Shown here in pieces: positions 16,612 to 24,630 of a DNA stretch of 32,339 bases. Each line of letters starts with the position of its first letter. The first letter of the stretch is position 1. Under the pieces are notes generated by a model. That model was not told where the DNA came from, did no database searches, and was given only the letters and a program-made list of their open reading frames with translations. Position numbers and translations under genes: made by a program. The stretch is from Nitrospirae bacterium CG2_30_70_394. GTDB taxonomy: Bacteria; CG2-30-53-67; CG2-30-70-394. The stretch is taken from assembly GCA_001873295.1 (NCBI GenBank), contig MNYW01000122.1, forward strand, positions 1-32,339. The letters run 5' to 3'.

Positions 16612-17409
16612 ATGGTGTTCAAGCGATGGATCGTGGGCGGGGCCCTGTGCGCGGCCTTGCTCGTCGCAGCGGCGCCGGCGCGGGCGCAGGACGATGCACA
16701 GTCCGACCCCTCAAGGCTGGCAGCCGCCCTCAACCAGCCGCAGCTCGTGCGCCTCGGCAAGCAGGTGTACGACCGCTACTGCGTCGGCTGCCACGGCGCC
16801 AAGGGCGACGGTGCCGGGGTCGCAGCACGCTGGCTCGACCCGAAGCCACGCGACTTCACCCGCGCCGCCTTCAAGTTCCGCACCACCCCCTCCGGCACCC
16901 TGCCGACCGATCAAGACCTCCACCGCTCGATCAGCCGCGGCGTCTTTCGCAGCTCGATGCCGGCGTGGTTCCTGATGGCGGAGAGCGAGAAGGTGGCGGT
17001 CATCGAATACCTCAAGACCTTCTCCGACCGCTGGTCCGACCCGGACGAATACGAGGCGCCGATCTTTATCCCTGAGCCGCCGGAGTTCGTCGGCGAACCC
17101 GCGTCGGTGGTGCGCGGCAAGGAGCTCTACGGCCTGATGCGCTGCTTCAACTGCCACGGCGACACCGGCCACGGCGACGGCCCGTCGGCCCCCACCCTCA
17201 CCGACGACACCGGCCGCCACATCGTTCCCTTTGATTTCACCAGTGGCGTCCTCAAGGGCGGGCCGGGGCTGAAGGACATCTACCGCACCTTCTCCACCGG
17301 CCTCGACGGTACCCCGATGCCCTCCTACTCCGACTCGCTGCCCAACGAAGAGGACCGGTGGCACCTCGTTTCGTACATCGTTTCGTTGCGCGGTAGCGGC
17401 GCGAAGTAA
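16612..17409 (+). CDS. diheme cytochrome c, cbb3 operon (CcoP-like soluble part)
   Basis: A 265-residue periplasmic cytochrome c. The signal peptide ends in APARA|Q near residue 25. Two class I domains carry heme sites CVGCH (57-61) and CFNCH (178-182), with likely axial Met116 (SSMPAW) and Met236 (GTPMPSYSD). It would pass electrons to the oxidase core. It lies 44 bases before ccoN. A canonical CcoP is a membrane-anchored diheme subunit; here the diheme part has a cleavable signal and no anchor, while a small anchor-like protein is encoded at the far end of the operon. It could instead be a separate electron donor. Confidence 0.88.
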   Translation: MVFKRWIVGGALCAALLVAAAPARAQDDAQSDPSRLAAALNQPQLVRLGKQVYDRYCVGCHGAKGDGAGVAARWLDPKPRDFTRAAFKFRTTPSGTLPTDQDLHRSISRGVFRSSMPAWFLMAESEKVAVIEYLKTFSDRWSDPDEYEAPIFIPEPPEFVGEPASVVRGKELYGLMRCFNCHGDTGHGDGPSAPTLTDDTGRHIVPFDFTSGVLKGGPGLKDIYRTFSTGLDGTPMPSYSDSLPNEEDRWHLVSYIVSLRGSGAK

Positions 17410-17453
17410 CGCGCCACACGGCCGTCCCAAAGCATCGTCGCAAAGGAGGAGTT

Positions 17454-18884
17454 ATGGCGTCCCACACTGCAACACGCCCGCTGGTGGACGAAGGGCTGGT
17501 GAAGGCGTTTTTCGTCGCCGCCATGGTCTGGTTCTTCGTCTCGATCCTCGGGGGCTTTTTCTTCTCACTCCAGTTTCTCCAGGCCTACCCCTTCCCGAAC
17601 AGCGAGTGGCTCTCCCCCGGGCGGGTGCGGATGACCCACACCAACACCATCGCCTACGGCTTCTTGGTGAATGGCCTGCTCGGCGGCCTCTGCTGGGCGA
17701 TCCCGCGCCTCACCGGCCGGCCGCTATTGTTTCAGCGCTTGAGCTGGCTCCTCTTCTGGGTCTGGCAGGGGATCGTGGTCCTCACCTTCACCGGCATCCT
17801 GGCGGGTCACGCCCAGGCGCTGGAGTGGGGCGAGACCCCCACCGGCTTCCGCCCCGGCGCCTTCAACCTGACCGACATGAACTGGGCGCCGGTCGACATC
17901 CTGGTGGTGGTCGGCTTCCTGCTGGTCTCGATCAACTTCTACACCCCGATCATCCGCTCGAAGTCGAAGGCGATGTACGTGAGCCTCTGGTACTTCTCCG
18001 CCGGCCTCGTGTGGACCGCGCTCACCTACGTGATGGGCAACTTCTTCCCCGAGTACTTCCTCCCCGGCGCCTCTGGGGCGGCGGTCACCGGGCTGTTCAT
18101 CCACGATCTCGTGGGCCTGTTCGTCACCCCCATGGGGTGGGGACTGATGTACTACTTCGTCCCCATCATCCTGAACAAACCGATCTGGTCCCACGGCCTG
18201 TCGCTGATCGGTTTCTGGGCCCTCGCCTTCTTCTACCCGCTCAACGGCGTCCACCACTTCCTCTGGTCACCGATCCCCATGTACGCCCAGTACGGGGCGG
18301 TGATCTCCACCATCGCGGTGGAGGTGGTGGTGACCACGGTCGTGGTGAACTTCTTCGCCACCATCGTCGGCTCGGGCCAGTACCTGCGCGACTCCCTGCC
18401 GATCCGCTGGTTCTACACCGCGATGATCTTCTACTTCACCACCTGCCTGCAGTGCGCGGTCCAGGTGACGCTGACGGTGCAGAAGATCATCCACTTCACC
18501 GACTGGGTGGTGGGCCACTCGCACCTCATCATGTTTGGCGTCTTCGGCTTCTGGATCATCGGTGTCATGGTCCACCTGTGGCCGAAGCTCACCGGCAACG
18601 AGTGGTACAACCCGCGCCTCAACCACTGGCACTTCTGGCTGAGCTCCGTTGGCATGTTCATCATGTTTTGGGACCTGATCATCGCCGGCCTCATCCAAGG
18701 GTACGAGTGGCAGGCGCTCGCCCCGTGGGAGCAGTCGCTGATCTCCTCGGCGCCGTTCTGGCTGGTGCGCACCGTCTCCGGGACGATGATCATCGTTGGC
18801 CAGTTCATCTTCGCCTACAACATGTGGATGACCGCCCGTGGCGCCCGCTCACGGCTCTACGTCGCGGCGCCCCAAGCGGCGTAA
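17454..18884 (+). CDS. ccoN: cbb3-type cytochrome c oxidase subunit I
   Basis: A 476-residue catalytic subunit with about 12 membrane helices that reduces O2 at a heme b3-CuB centre. Visible ligands are His62 in the THTNTIAYGF segment (low-spin heme), His217 in LFIHDLVGLF (CuB), Tyr261 in FFYPLNGVHH with His267 and His268 (CuB and the family's cross-linked Tyr position), and His355/His357 in VVGHSHLIMFG (hemes). The region around the CuB histidines reads NGVHHFLWSPIPMYAQ rather than the common GPHHLHYTALPDWAQ, so this is a divergent branch. The start at ATG 17454 follows AAAGGAGGAGTT. ccoO follows after 13 bases. Confidence 0.93.
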   Translation: MASHTATRPLVDEGLVKAFFVAAMVWFFVSILGGFFFSLQFLQAYPFPNSEWLSPGRVRMTHTNTIAYGFLVNGLLGGLCWAIPRLTGRPLLFQRLSWLLFWVWQGIVVLTFTGILAGHAQALEWGETPTGFRPGAFNLTDMNWAPVDILVVVGFLLVSINFYTPIIRSKSKAMYVSLWYFSAGLVWTALTYVMGNFFPEYFLPGASGAAVTGLFIHDLVGLFVTPMGWGLMYYFVPIILNKPIWSHGLSLIGFWALAFFYPLNGVHHFLWSPIPMYAQYGAVISTIAVEVVVTTVVVNFFATIVGSGQYLRDSLPIRWFYTAMIFYFTTCLQCAVQVTLTVQKIIHFTDWVVGHSHLIMFGVFGFWIIGVMVHLWPKLTGNEWYNPRLNHWHFWLSSVGMFIMFWDLIIAGLIQGYEWQALAPWEQSLISSAPFWLVRTVSGTMIIVGQFIFAYNMWMTARGARSRLYVAAPQAA

Positions 18885-18897
18885 GGAGGGAGGAAAG

Positions 18898-19557
18898 ATG
18901 GAACGGTTCTCGACGATTTTTCTCATCGCTGGAGTCGCCTTCTTCGGCTTCTCCGTCTTCGTCATGGCGTGGATGCCCTTCGTCCACATGCGTGACATCC
19001 CCTACCAACCCCTCGAGCAGATTAGCCAGGAGATGCTCCCCGAGTTCGCCCAGCTCGCGGCGCAGTTTCCCGAGTCGTTCAACAAGTACTACCCGGGGGG
19101 GGTGACCCCGGCGTCGTACGCCAAGGCGCTGCGCCTGGGGCGCGACACCTACGTCGCCGAGGCGTGCTGGCACTGCCACTCGCAGTACGTCCGGCCGGTC
19201 TCCAACGAGTCGATCCGCTTCGGCGCCGTGTCGGTCGCCGAGGAATACGCCACCGCCCTCGAGTTCCCGCAGCTCTTTGGCACCCGCCGGGTGGGGCCGG
19301 ACCTGATCCGCGAGCACGGCAAGCACACCAACGACTGGCACGTCGCCCACTTCTGGAACCCGCCCGACATCGCCCCCACCTCGGTGATGCCGCGCTACCC
19401 GTGGTTCTACGAAGCGGCACCCACCGAGCAAGAGCCCGACCGCTACGTACCCAATGAGCGCGGGATTGCCATCATTACCTTTGTCCAATGGCTCGGAAGC
19501 TGGCTGGAGGAGTACCCGGCCACCCTCTACAACCTCAACGCCGCGGGGGCGCGCTAA
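18898..19557 (+). CDS. ccoO: cbb3-type cytochrome c oxidase subunit II, monoheme
   Basis: A 219-residue membrane-anchored cytochrome c. One N-terminal helix (about 5-28) is followed by a periplasmic domain with the heme site CWHCH (90-94) and axial Met164 in SVMPRYPW. Family signatures include SQYVRPV, RVGPDLIREHGKHTNDWHVA and the C-terminal VQWLGSW. It carries electrons from the diheme protein to CcoN. The start at ATG 18898 follows AAGGAGGGAGGAAAG. The stop TAA (19555-19557) overlaps the ATG of the next gene by one base, a sign of coupled translation. Confidence 0.93.
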   Translation: MERFSTIFLIAGVAFFGFSVFVMAWMPFVHMRDIPYQPLEQISQEMLPEFAQLAAQFPESFNKYYPGGVTPASYAKALRLGRDTYVAEACWHCHSQYVRPVSNESIRFGAVSVAEEYATALEFPQLFGTRRVGPDLIREHGKHTNDWHVAHFWNPPDIAPTSVMPRYPWFYEAAPTEQEPDRYVPNERGIAIITFVQWLGSWLEEYPATLYNLNAAGAR

Positions 19558-19874
19558 TGCAATCGTCAACCATGCGTGACAGCCGGGTCCTGACCTGGTT
19601 CGCGATATTGGTGGTGGTGTGCGCGGGGATGGGCTTTTTCTACAAGCTCACGGAGTTCATCCGCACCATGCTCGCCAACGAGATCCAGGGGTTTGCCCTG
19701 ATCTCCGTCTCCACCTACCTGGTGGTGGCGATCGGCTACCTCTGCCTGTTCATCTGGTCCTACCTCCAGGGCCACTACCGTGACGTGGAGGGGCCGAAGT
19801 ACTGGCTCTTGGAGCACGAGGCCGAGCTCGATGCCGAGCACCGGCGGACCGGCACCATCCTCTATCACGGCTAG
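19557..19874 (+). CDS. small two-helix membrane protein, cbb3 operon (CcoQ-position)
   Basis: A 105-residue protein with two predicted membrane helices (about residues 12-30 and 42-65) and an acidic cytoplasmic tail (GPKYWLLEHEAELDAEH). It starts at ATG 19557, overlapping the ccoO stop; an alternative ATG at 19572 would remove five residues. Its place after ccoO is that of ccoQ, but it is longer than CcoQ and shows no clear CcoQ motif. A role in oxidase assembly or stability is likely from position only. The TAG stop is part of a CTAG that begins a dispersed repeat, which may have truncated the gene or provided its stop. Confidence 0.75.
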   Translation: MQSSTMRDSRVLTWFAILVVVCAGMGFFYKLTEFIRTMLANEIQGFALISVSTYLVVAIGYLCLFIWSYLQGHYRDVEGPKYWLLEHEAELDAEHRRTGTILYHG

Positions 19875-19932
19875 GAGTCTGGCGGATCTGTGTCGATCGT
19901 GAACCGAGAAGAAGCGGGCTCGAGCCCGGATA
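19871..19932 (+). repeat. CTAG-ended dispersed element, copy 3 (short form)
   Basis: It begins CTAGGAGTCTGGCGGATCTG, continues GTCGATCGTGAACCGAGAAG, and ends near GCTCGAGCCCGGATA. It starts exactly at the stop codon of the preceding oxidase gene and fills the gap before the next. This copy lacks the right half present in copies at 8392 and 23251. It can form a partial hairpin. Confidence 0.65.
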
Positions 19933-19949
19933 CCCTTTGGGAGATCACC

Positions 19950-20225
19950 ATGCGCGAAGAGCACAAGCAGGACACCATCGGTTACCAGGGAAGCAAGGTG
20001 CCGTGGTGGCTGGTCCTCTACTACGCCGCCTTCATGGTGGCGGCGTTCAACTACATGGGCACCTTCTTCGCCCGCGACCTGTTCGACTGGAACGCCGACG
20101 CCAAGCGGATGCAACACGACCTGTGGCAGGGGCGCAACGTCGACGACCAGCAGTGGCAAAGCCGCGACGCCGACGGCGAGTACGCCGACCAAAAGGGCGG
20201 CTGGTTCTACTGGATCTCCAAGTAG
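19950..20225 (+). CDS. small membrane protein, possible CcoP anchor
   Basis: A 91-residue protein with one membrane helix (PWWLVLYYAAFMVAAFNYMG, about 18-37) preceded by a polar N terminus with DTIGYQGSKV, and a charged periplasmic tail. This layout resembles the N-terminal anchor of CcoP without its heme domains; no CxxCH is present. The start at ATG 19950 is chosen over an upstream ATG at 19890 because GGGAG precedes it and the upstream codons lie in the dispersed repeat. It ends the cbb3 operon. CcoP-anchor function is inference from topology and position. Confidence 0.65.
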   Translation: MREEHKQDTIGYQGSKVPWWLVLYYAAFMVAAFNYMGTFFARDLFDWNADAKRMQHDLWQGRNVDDQQWQSRDADGEYADQKGGWFYWISK

Positions 20226-20296
20226 GGTTGTGACGCGACGCGCACCTCGTGGGGGGGGCGGGCGGGCGCGGCGGGTTTACTGGATCTCCAAGTAGG
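20208..20296 (+). repeat. duplicated 3' end of the last cbb3-operon gene
   Basis: TACTGGATCTCCAAGTAGG, which encodes the final residues YWISK and stop, is at 20208-20226 and again, exactly 70 bp later, at 20278-20296. Similarity continues imperfectly a few bases on both sides. The second copy is outside any gene. It follows the same paired spacing as other gaps in the window. Confidence 0.8.
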
Positions 20297-20560
20297 CTTC
20301 TGACTCTCCGTTCCGCCCCCGCGCGCGGTGGCGGGCCCAACGCCTGCCCCCGCGGCTCGACCCCGCCGGAGAAGGCCGCGGCCGGCGGCGATCGCTAACC
20401 CCGTTGGCGGCGCGATCCACCGCTGGCCGCGGGGCGACCGACCGGCATCCCCTTCACGCCGGCCGCTTTGCGCGCATTGCCGCGCCCTGCCCGCGCAAAG
20501 CTCTGCCGGACCCGGACTCCAATCTGCTATCGTCCCGCGCCCTTCCTCCCCCGGCCGCCC
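20226..20560. other. gap before ffh
   Basis: GC-rich non-coding sequence. It holds the second copy of the YWISK tail (20278-20296) and, at 20524-20532, TGCTATCGT, which could be an extended -10 for ffh with a start about 25 bases before ATG. No good -35 is visible. No gene is seen. Confidence 0.5.
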
Positions 20561-22141
20561 ATGCTCGAAGTCCTCACCCAAGGTTTCCGTGTTGCCCGCC
20601 AGCGCCTGCGCGGCGAGACGGAGATCACCGACGCGAACATCGAGGTGGCGCTGCGCGACCTGCGCCGGGCGCTGCTGGAAGGTGACGTCGCCCTGGAGGT
20701 GGCCAAGCGGTTCCTCGCCCGGGTGAAGGAGGAGGCCCTCGGCCAGGTGGTCCGCCTGAAGGCGGGCAAGGGCAGCGACGCGGTCCGGGTCACCGCGGGC
20801 GACCACTTCACCCGCATCTGCCAAGAGCAACTCACCGCCCTCATGGGGACGGGCGACACCGCCCTCGCCCTGACCGCGAGCAGTCGCAAGCCGGCGGTCC
20901 TCCTCCTGGTCGGCCTCCAGGGGTCGGGCAAGACCACCACCGCCGCCAAGCTGGCGCGCAACCTGAAAGAGCAGGGGCGCAAGCCGCTTCTGGTGGCCGC
21001 CGACGTCTACCGGCCGGCGGCGATCGACCAGCTCGTCGTCCTCGGCGAGCGGATCGGCGTGCCGGTCTACCGCGACGCGGACCAAGACGCGGTGAAGATC
21101 TGCAAGGCGGGCGTCGCCGCGGCCATCCAGCAAGGGCGCGACGTGGTCATCCTCGACACCGCCGGCCGCCTGGTGGTGGACGAGCCGCTCATGCGCGAGC
21201 TCGACAAGATCGCCAACGCGACCCGACCGAGCGAAACCCTGCTGGTGTGCGACGCGATGATCGGCCAAGAGGCGGTGACCACCGCCACCGCCTTCCACGC
21301 GCGCCTCACCCTCACCGGCGCGGTCCTCACCAAGCTCGACGGTGACGCGCGCGGTGGTGCCGCCCTCTCCATCCGCGAGGCGACCGGCGTCCCGATCAAG
21401 CTCGCCGGCATGGGCGAGGGGCTCGACCGCCTCGAGCCCTTCCGCGCCGACGCCCTGGCGTCGCGCATCCTCGGGATGGGCGACGTCGACGGCCTGATGG
21501 CCGACTTCTCGCGCGCGGTGGACGACGAGCAGCAGGCGGAGGAGGCGGCAAAGAAGGCCCTCGCCGGCGAGCTCAACTTCGAAATCTTCCTCGACCAACT
21601 CCAGACGCTGAGTCGCATGGGGTCGCTGAGTGACCTGGTCGCCAAGCTCCCCTTCTTCGCCGATAGCCCCCTCCCCGCGGGGCCGATCGACGACACCGAG
21701 CTGAAGCGAGCGAAGGTCCTCATCCATTCGATGACCCCCGCCGAGCGCCGCAAGCCGTCGCTGTTGGAGCGCTCCCCGAGCCGCCGCAAGCGCATCTGCC
21801 AGGGCGCCGGCCTGTCAGCGAAGGCGCTCAAAGAGCTGATGAAGAAGCTGGAGATGATGCGCCAGATGATGGCCCTCATGGGCACCCAGGCGGCCGGTGG
21901 CGGCCTGATGGCGAAGGTCCCCGGCCTGCGCCGCCTCTCGCAGGTCAACTCGATGCGCACCCTCGACCCGAGCGCCTTGGCCGCCCCCCCCCTCGGCGGG
22001 GGTCGCGCCGGCCGGCCCGCCCCCGCCCTGCCCCTCGGTCTCCCCGCCGCCCCCAACGGTCCCCGCCCGAAGATCGACCGCACGAAGCAAAAGGCGAAGC
22101 GCAAGGCCCAGCGCCAGGCGCGCAAGCGGGGGAAACGATAA
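20561..22141 (+). CDS. ffh: signal recognition particle protein Ffh (SRP54)
   Basis: A 526-residue SRP GTPase that binds 4.5S RNA and signal sequences and delivers ribosomes to FtsY. The N domain (1-100) is followed by the G domain with P-loop GLQGSGKTTTAAK (118-130), ADVYRPAAIDQL, DTAGR, and TKLDGDARGGAALS. The M domain has the RNA-binding region MTPAERRKPSLLERS and SRRKRICQGAGLS, then a Met-rich LEMMRQMMALMG. About 70 extra residues follow, Pro/Gly/Ala-rich then strongly basic (TKQKAKRKAQRQARKRGKR), making it longer than the usual 450. Start ATG 20561 matches the family. Confidence 0.95.
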   Translation: MLEVLTQGFRVARQRLRGETEITDANIEVALRDLRRALLEGDVALEVAKRFLARVKEEALGQVVRLKAGKGSDAVRVTAGDHFTRICQEQLTALMGTGDTALALTASSRKPAVLLLVGLQGSGKTTTAAKLARNLKEQGRKPLLVAADVYRPAAIDQLVVLGERIGVPVYRDADQDAVKICKAGVAAAIQQGRDVVILDTAGRLVVDEPLMRELDKIANATRPSETLLVCDAMIGQEAVTTATAFHARLTLTGAVLTKLDGDARGGAALSIREATGVPIKLAGMGEGLDRLEPFRADALASRILGMGDVDGLMADFSRAVDDEQQAEEAAKKALAGELNFEIFLDQLQTLSRMGSLSDLVAKLPFFADSPLPAGPIDDTELKRAKVLIHSMTPAERRKPSLLERSPSRRKRICQGAGLSAKALKELMKKLEMMRQMMALMGTQAAGGGLMAKVPGLRRLSQVNSMRTLDPSALAAPPLGGGRAGRPAPALPLGLPAAPNGPRPKIDRTKQKAKRKAQRQARKRGKR

Positions 22142-22190
22142 CCGAACGCGATCCCGCGGCCGGCGATCGGCGCAACCCCGCTTCCTTGCC

Positions 22191-23072
22191 ATGTTCGCCG
22201 CCATCGACCTCGGCACCAACTCGTGCCGGCTGCTCATCGGCGAGATCAGCGCCGGCCGGCCGCAGGTCCACCACGACCGCGTCGAGGTGGTGCAACTCGG
22301 CCGCGGGGTCGACGCGACCGGCCGCCTCGACCCCGAGCGGGTGGACGCGGTGGTCACCCTCCTTGCCGACTTCGCCCGCGACTGCGACCGCCACGCGGTG
22401 CAGCAGGTGGTGGCGGTGGCTACCTCCGCCCTGCGCGACGCCGCCGACCGTGACGACTTCGTAGGCAGGGTCCGGCGCGAGGCCCACCTCGAGTTGGAGG
22501 TGATCTCCGGCGAGGAAGAGGCGCGCCTCTCCTTCCGTGCCGCCCTCGCCGCCCTCCCCAGCCCACCGGCGGAAATGGTGGTGGTCGACTTCGGCGGCGG
22601 CTCCACCGAGGTGATCCACGGCCGCCACAATCAGGTCGCCACGGCGGTCTCCCTCAAGATCGGCTCACGCCGGATGCTCGAACGGTTCCTGGTCACCGAC
22701 CCGCCCACCGGCGACGAGTGGCAACGGATGGAAAACCACCTCGCCGCCGCCGTCGCCGACCTCCCGCGCCCGGGCGCCGCGGTGCCCCTCGTTGGCCTCG
22801 GGGCCACGGTCACCCACCTCTCCGCGATGCTCTTCGGCGGCGACGGCCAGCAACCCTTCGACAGCGCCGACCTCGCCCCGTTGAGCCAGCGCCTGCGTAC
22901 CACCCCGATGGCCGCCCGCCGCGCCCTCCTGGGGTTCGACGCGCGGCGCGCCGACGTGATCGTCGCGGGCTGCGGCCTCGTCGCCGCCCTCCTCGCCCAC
23001 TATTGCCGGCCGATCCAGCCGTCGCCCTACAGCCTCCGCCACGGCCTGCTGCTCGACCGGTTCGGCCCCTGA
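22191..23072 (+). CDS. ppx: Ppx/GppA-family phosphatase
   Basis: A 293-residue ASKHA-fold enzyme of the exopolyphosphatase / guanosine pentaphosphatase family, cytoplasmic. Signatures are the first phosphate loop AAIDLGTNSCRLLIGEI (3-19), EVISGEEEARLSF (about 102-114), the second loop VVDFGGGSTEVI (about 130-141), and GLGATVTHLSAM near 203. Its length matches the short two-subdomain forms without the C-terminal HD-like domain. Polyphosphate and (p)ppGpp substrates cannot be told apart from sequence. It lies 49 bases after ffh without a visible ribosome-binding site. The symbol is provisional. Confidence 0.85.
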   Translation: MFAAIDLGTNSCRLLIGEISAGRPQVHHDRVEVVQLGRGVDATGRLDPERVDAVVTLLADFARDCDRHAVQQVVAVATSALRDAADRDDFVGRVRREAHLELEVISGEEEARLSFRAALAALPSPPAEMVVVDFGGGSTEVIHGRHNQVATAVSLKIGSRRMLERFLVTDPPTGDEWQRMENHLAAAVADLPRPGAAVPLVGLGATVTHLSAMLFGGDGQQPFDSADLAPLSQRLRTTPMAARRALLGFDARRADVIVAGCGLVAALLAHYCRPIQPSPYSLRHGLLLDRFGP

Positions 23073-23250
23073 CCGCCCCCGCCCCCGATCCGGGGAGAGC
23101 CATCAAGGGTGGGCGGCACCGTTTGGGTTGCGCCGCGGGGACCACGGGGAAACCTTGCTGGGGGCGCGTCGCGGCAACCTCCGGTCACGCCACCGCGACT
23201 GCCACCCGCGGATCGCCACCTCCGGGCGGCGCCATTCGCCCTCCCCGGGG

Positions 23251-23415
23251 GAGTCTGCCGGACTTCGGCAATCGTGGGCCGAGAAGCAGCCGGCTCAAGT
23301 CCGGATCGAGCCGTGCGTAGCGCTGCGTGGGGCTAGGCGGCGAAGAACGGCCCACGAGTCCTGCCATGGGTCCGCGCGCGGCAGGCGATCGGGACCAAGG
23401 CCGACCGGCCCCTAG
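23251..23415 (+). repeat. dispersed element, copy 4 (long form, ends in CTAG)
   Basis: It begins GAGTCTGCCGGACTTCGGCA and contains CCGGACTT and its complement AAGTCCGG (23296-23303), so the left 60 bases can form a hairpin with an inner TTCGGC/GCCGAG stem. It continues through CGAAGAACGG and GATCGGGACC, then CCGACCGGCCCCTAG with CTAG at 23412-23415. It aligns over most of its length with copy 2 at 8392. Confidence 0.65.
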
Positions 23416-23592
23416 TACGCCGGAGGAACCTCCCCGGCGTTCGCCGTCCGCCTCCGGGAGAAGGGGTGCGGGCTGTGCACGCCAGCCGCGCCACCGCCAC
23501 CCCATCGGCCCCGATCTTCCCCGTCACTTCGTGGTGACCCAGCACCCCGCCACTGGACCACGCCGAGACCACGGACCGTGGAGCCGCCGCCC

Positions 23593-23621
23593 CTTGACAT
23601 CCCCCACCGCCGTCCCTTCGT
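23593..23621 (+). promoter_or_regulatory. heat-shock-like promoter of the hsp20 cluster
   Basis: CTTGACA (23593-23599), a 14-base spacer and CCCTTCGT (23614-23621) resemble the sigma-32 pattern CTTGAAA-N13-16-CCCCATNT, with the -35 at six of seven and the -10 region weak. TTGACA would equally serve sigma-70. The leader to ATG 23705 is about 75-80 bases and has GAAAGGAGAG. Confidence 0.45.
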
Positions 23622-23704
23622 TACCCGTGGGAGGCACAGGCCTCTTGGAGAAATGGCAACCGGGCGGCGAGCGCCACGCGGCTCGCCCGTGAAAGGAGAG
23701 AGCG

Positions 23705-24136
23705 ATGTTATGGCATGAGCTGACTGGACCCTGGGACCCATGGCGGGAGATGGAGCGGCTGCAGGATGAGGTGAGCCGCGCCTTCGGCACGCGCGGCGGA
23801 ATGAGCCGCGACTACCCGCCGGTGAACGTCTGGAGCGGCGACGAGGCGGTGGTGGTCACCGCGGAGGTGCCGGGAATCTTGCCGGCCGACCTCGACATCT
23901 CGGTGGTCAACGACACCCTCACCGTGCGCGGCGCGCGCAAGACGGAAGAGCTACAGAAGGGGGAGCGGTACCACCGCCGCGAGCGCGGCTACGGTGACTT
24001 CGTGCGCACCGTCCAACTCCCCTTCCGCATCGACGGCGAACACATGGAGGCGAAGGTGAGCAAAGGGGTGCTGGTGGTCCACCTGCGGCGGGCGGAGGAG
24101 GACCAGCGCAAGAGGATCACCGTGGCCACCGCCTGA
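23705..24136 (+). CDS. Hsp20 small heat-shock protein 1
   Basis: A 143-residue alpha-crystallin-domain holdase that binds unfolding proteins without ATP. A short N-terminal arm (WHELTGPWDPWREMERLQ) precedes the alpha-crystallin domain (about 40-130) with VNVWSGDEAVVVTAEVPG, the acidic and basic strand region ERYHRRERGYGDFVRTVQLP, and the GVL motif in KGVLVVHLRR. A terminal IxI/V-like motif (KRITV) supports oligomer contacts. First of three consecutive Hsp20 genes, 45 bases before the next. Confidence 0.93.
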   Translation: MLWHELTGPWDPWREMERLQDEVSRAFGTRGGMSRDYPPVNVWSGDEAVVVTAEVPGILPADLDISVVNDTLTVRGARKTEELQKGERYHRRERGYGDFVRTVQLPFRIDGEHMEAKVSKGVLVVHLRRAEEDQRKRITVATA

Positions 24137-24181
24137 GCACGCAACCCATCCACCCACTGTGCCCCCCTTGGAGGACTTGAG

Positions 24182-24586
24182 ATGACCCCGACAACCCAAA
24201 AGATGCAGACCCAAGAGACCGCCGCGCGTGCGGTGGTCGAAAAGAAGCAGGTGCACCGCCTCTACACGCCGCCGGCAGACGTCTTTGAAACCACCGAGAC
24301 CATCGAGGTGGTGACCGACATGCCGGGGGTGGACGAGGACTCCTTGGAGATCACCCTGGAGCGCAACGTCCTCACCCTCGACGGCCACACGGTGGTGAGC
24401 GACCCCCCGGGGATGGCCCTCACCTACTCGGAGTACGAGGTGGGCAACTACCACCGCGCCTTCACCCTCTCCGACGAGATCGCCCGTGAGGGCATCAAGG
24501 CGACAATGCGCAACGGCGTCCTCCACCTGAGCCTCCCGAAGGCGGGCCCGGCGAAGGCGCGGCGCATCGAGGTCCGGGGCGAGTAA
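24182..24586 (+). CDS. Hsp20 small heat-shock protein 2
   Basis: A 134-residue Hsp20. After an N-terminal arm with KKQVHRLYTPPADVFETTE comes the alpha-crystallin domain: IEVVTDMPGVDEDSLEITLE, the variable loop with DPPGMALTYSEYEVGNYHRA, and MRNGVLHLSLPKAG. It ends in RRIEVRGE, an IxV-type motif. The different N-terminal arm from its neighbours suggests a hetero-oligomer partner. The start at ATG 24182 follows a GGAGG sequence. It lies 44 bases before the third copy. Confidence 0.92.
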   Translation: MTPTTQKMQTQETAARAVVEKKQVHRLYTPPADVFETTETIEVVTDMPGVDEDSLEITLERNVLTLDGHTVVSDPPGMALTYSEYEVGNYHRAFTLSDEIAREGIKATMRNGVLHLSLPKAGPAKARRIEVRGE

Positions 24587-24630
24587 CCTTCCCCTTGCAC
24601 GCCGGACCGAAGAGAGAAAGGAGATCCACC

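Larger units (their letters stand above)
23073..23704. other. long gap with dispersed element and hsp20 promoter
   Basis: A 632-base non-coding stretch. 23251-23415 is a full-length dispersed element. 23593-23621 is a heat-shock-like promoter for the Hsp20 genes. The rest is GC-rich without protein-like frames. No CIRCE operator was found. Confidence 0.6.

Noticed and set aside
18267-18698. Antisense frames rich in Asp/His over ccoN
   Set aside because: Composition follows from complementing membrane-helix codons; no signature.
20207-21727. 506-codon minus-strand frame opposite ffh
   Set aside because: Composition is that of a GC-rich antisense shadow; Ffh motifs on the plus strand are complete.
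23593-23700. CIRCE operator in front of the hsp20 cluster
   Set aside because: No TTAGCACTC-N9-GAGTGCTAA or near variant is present.
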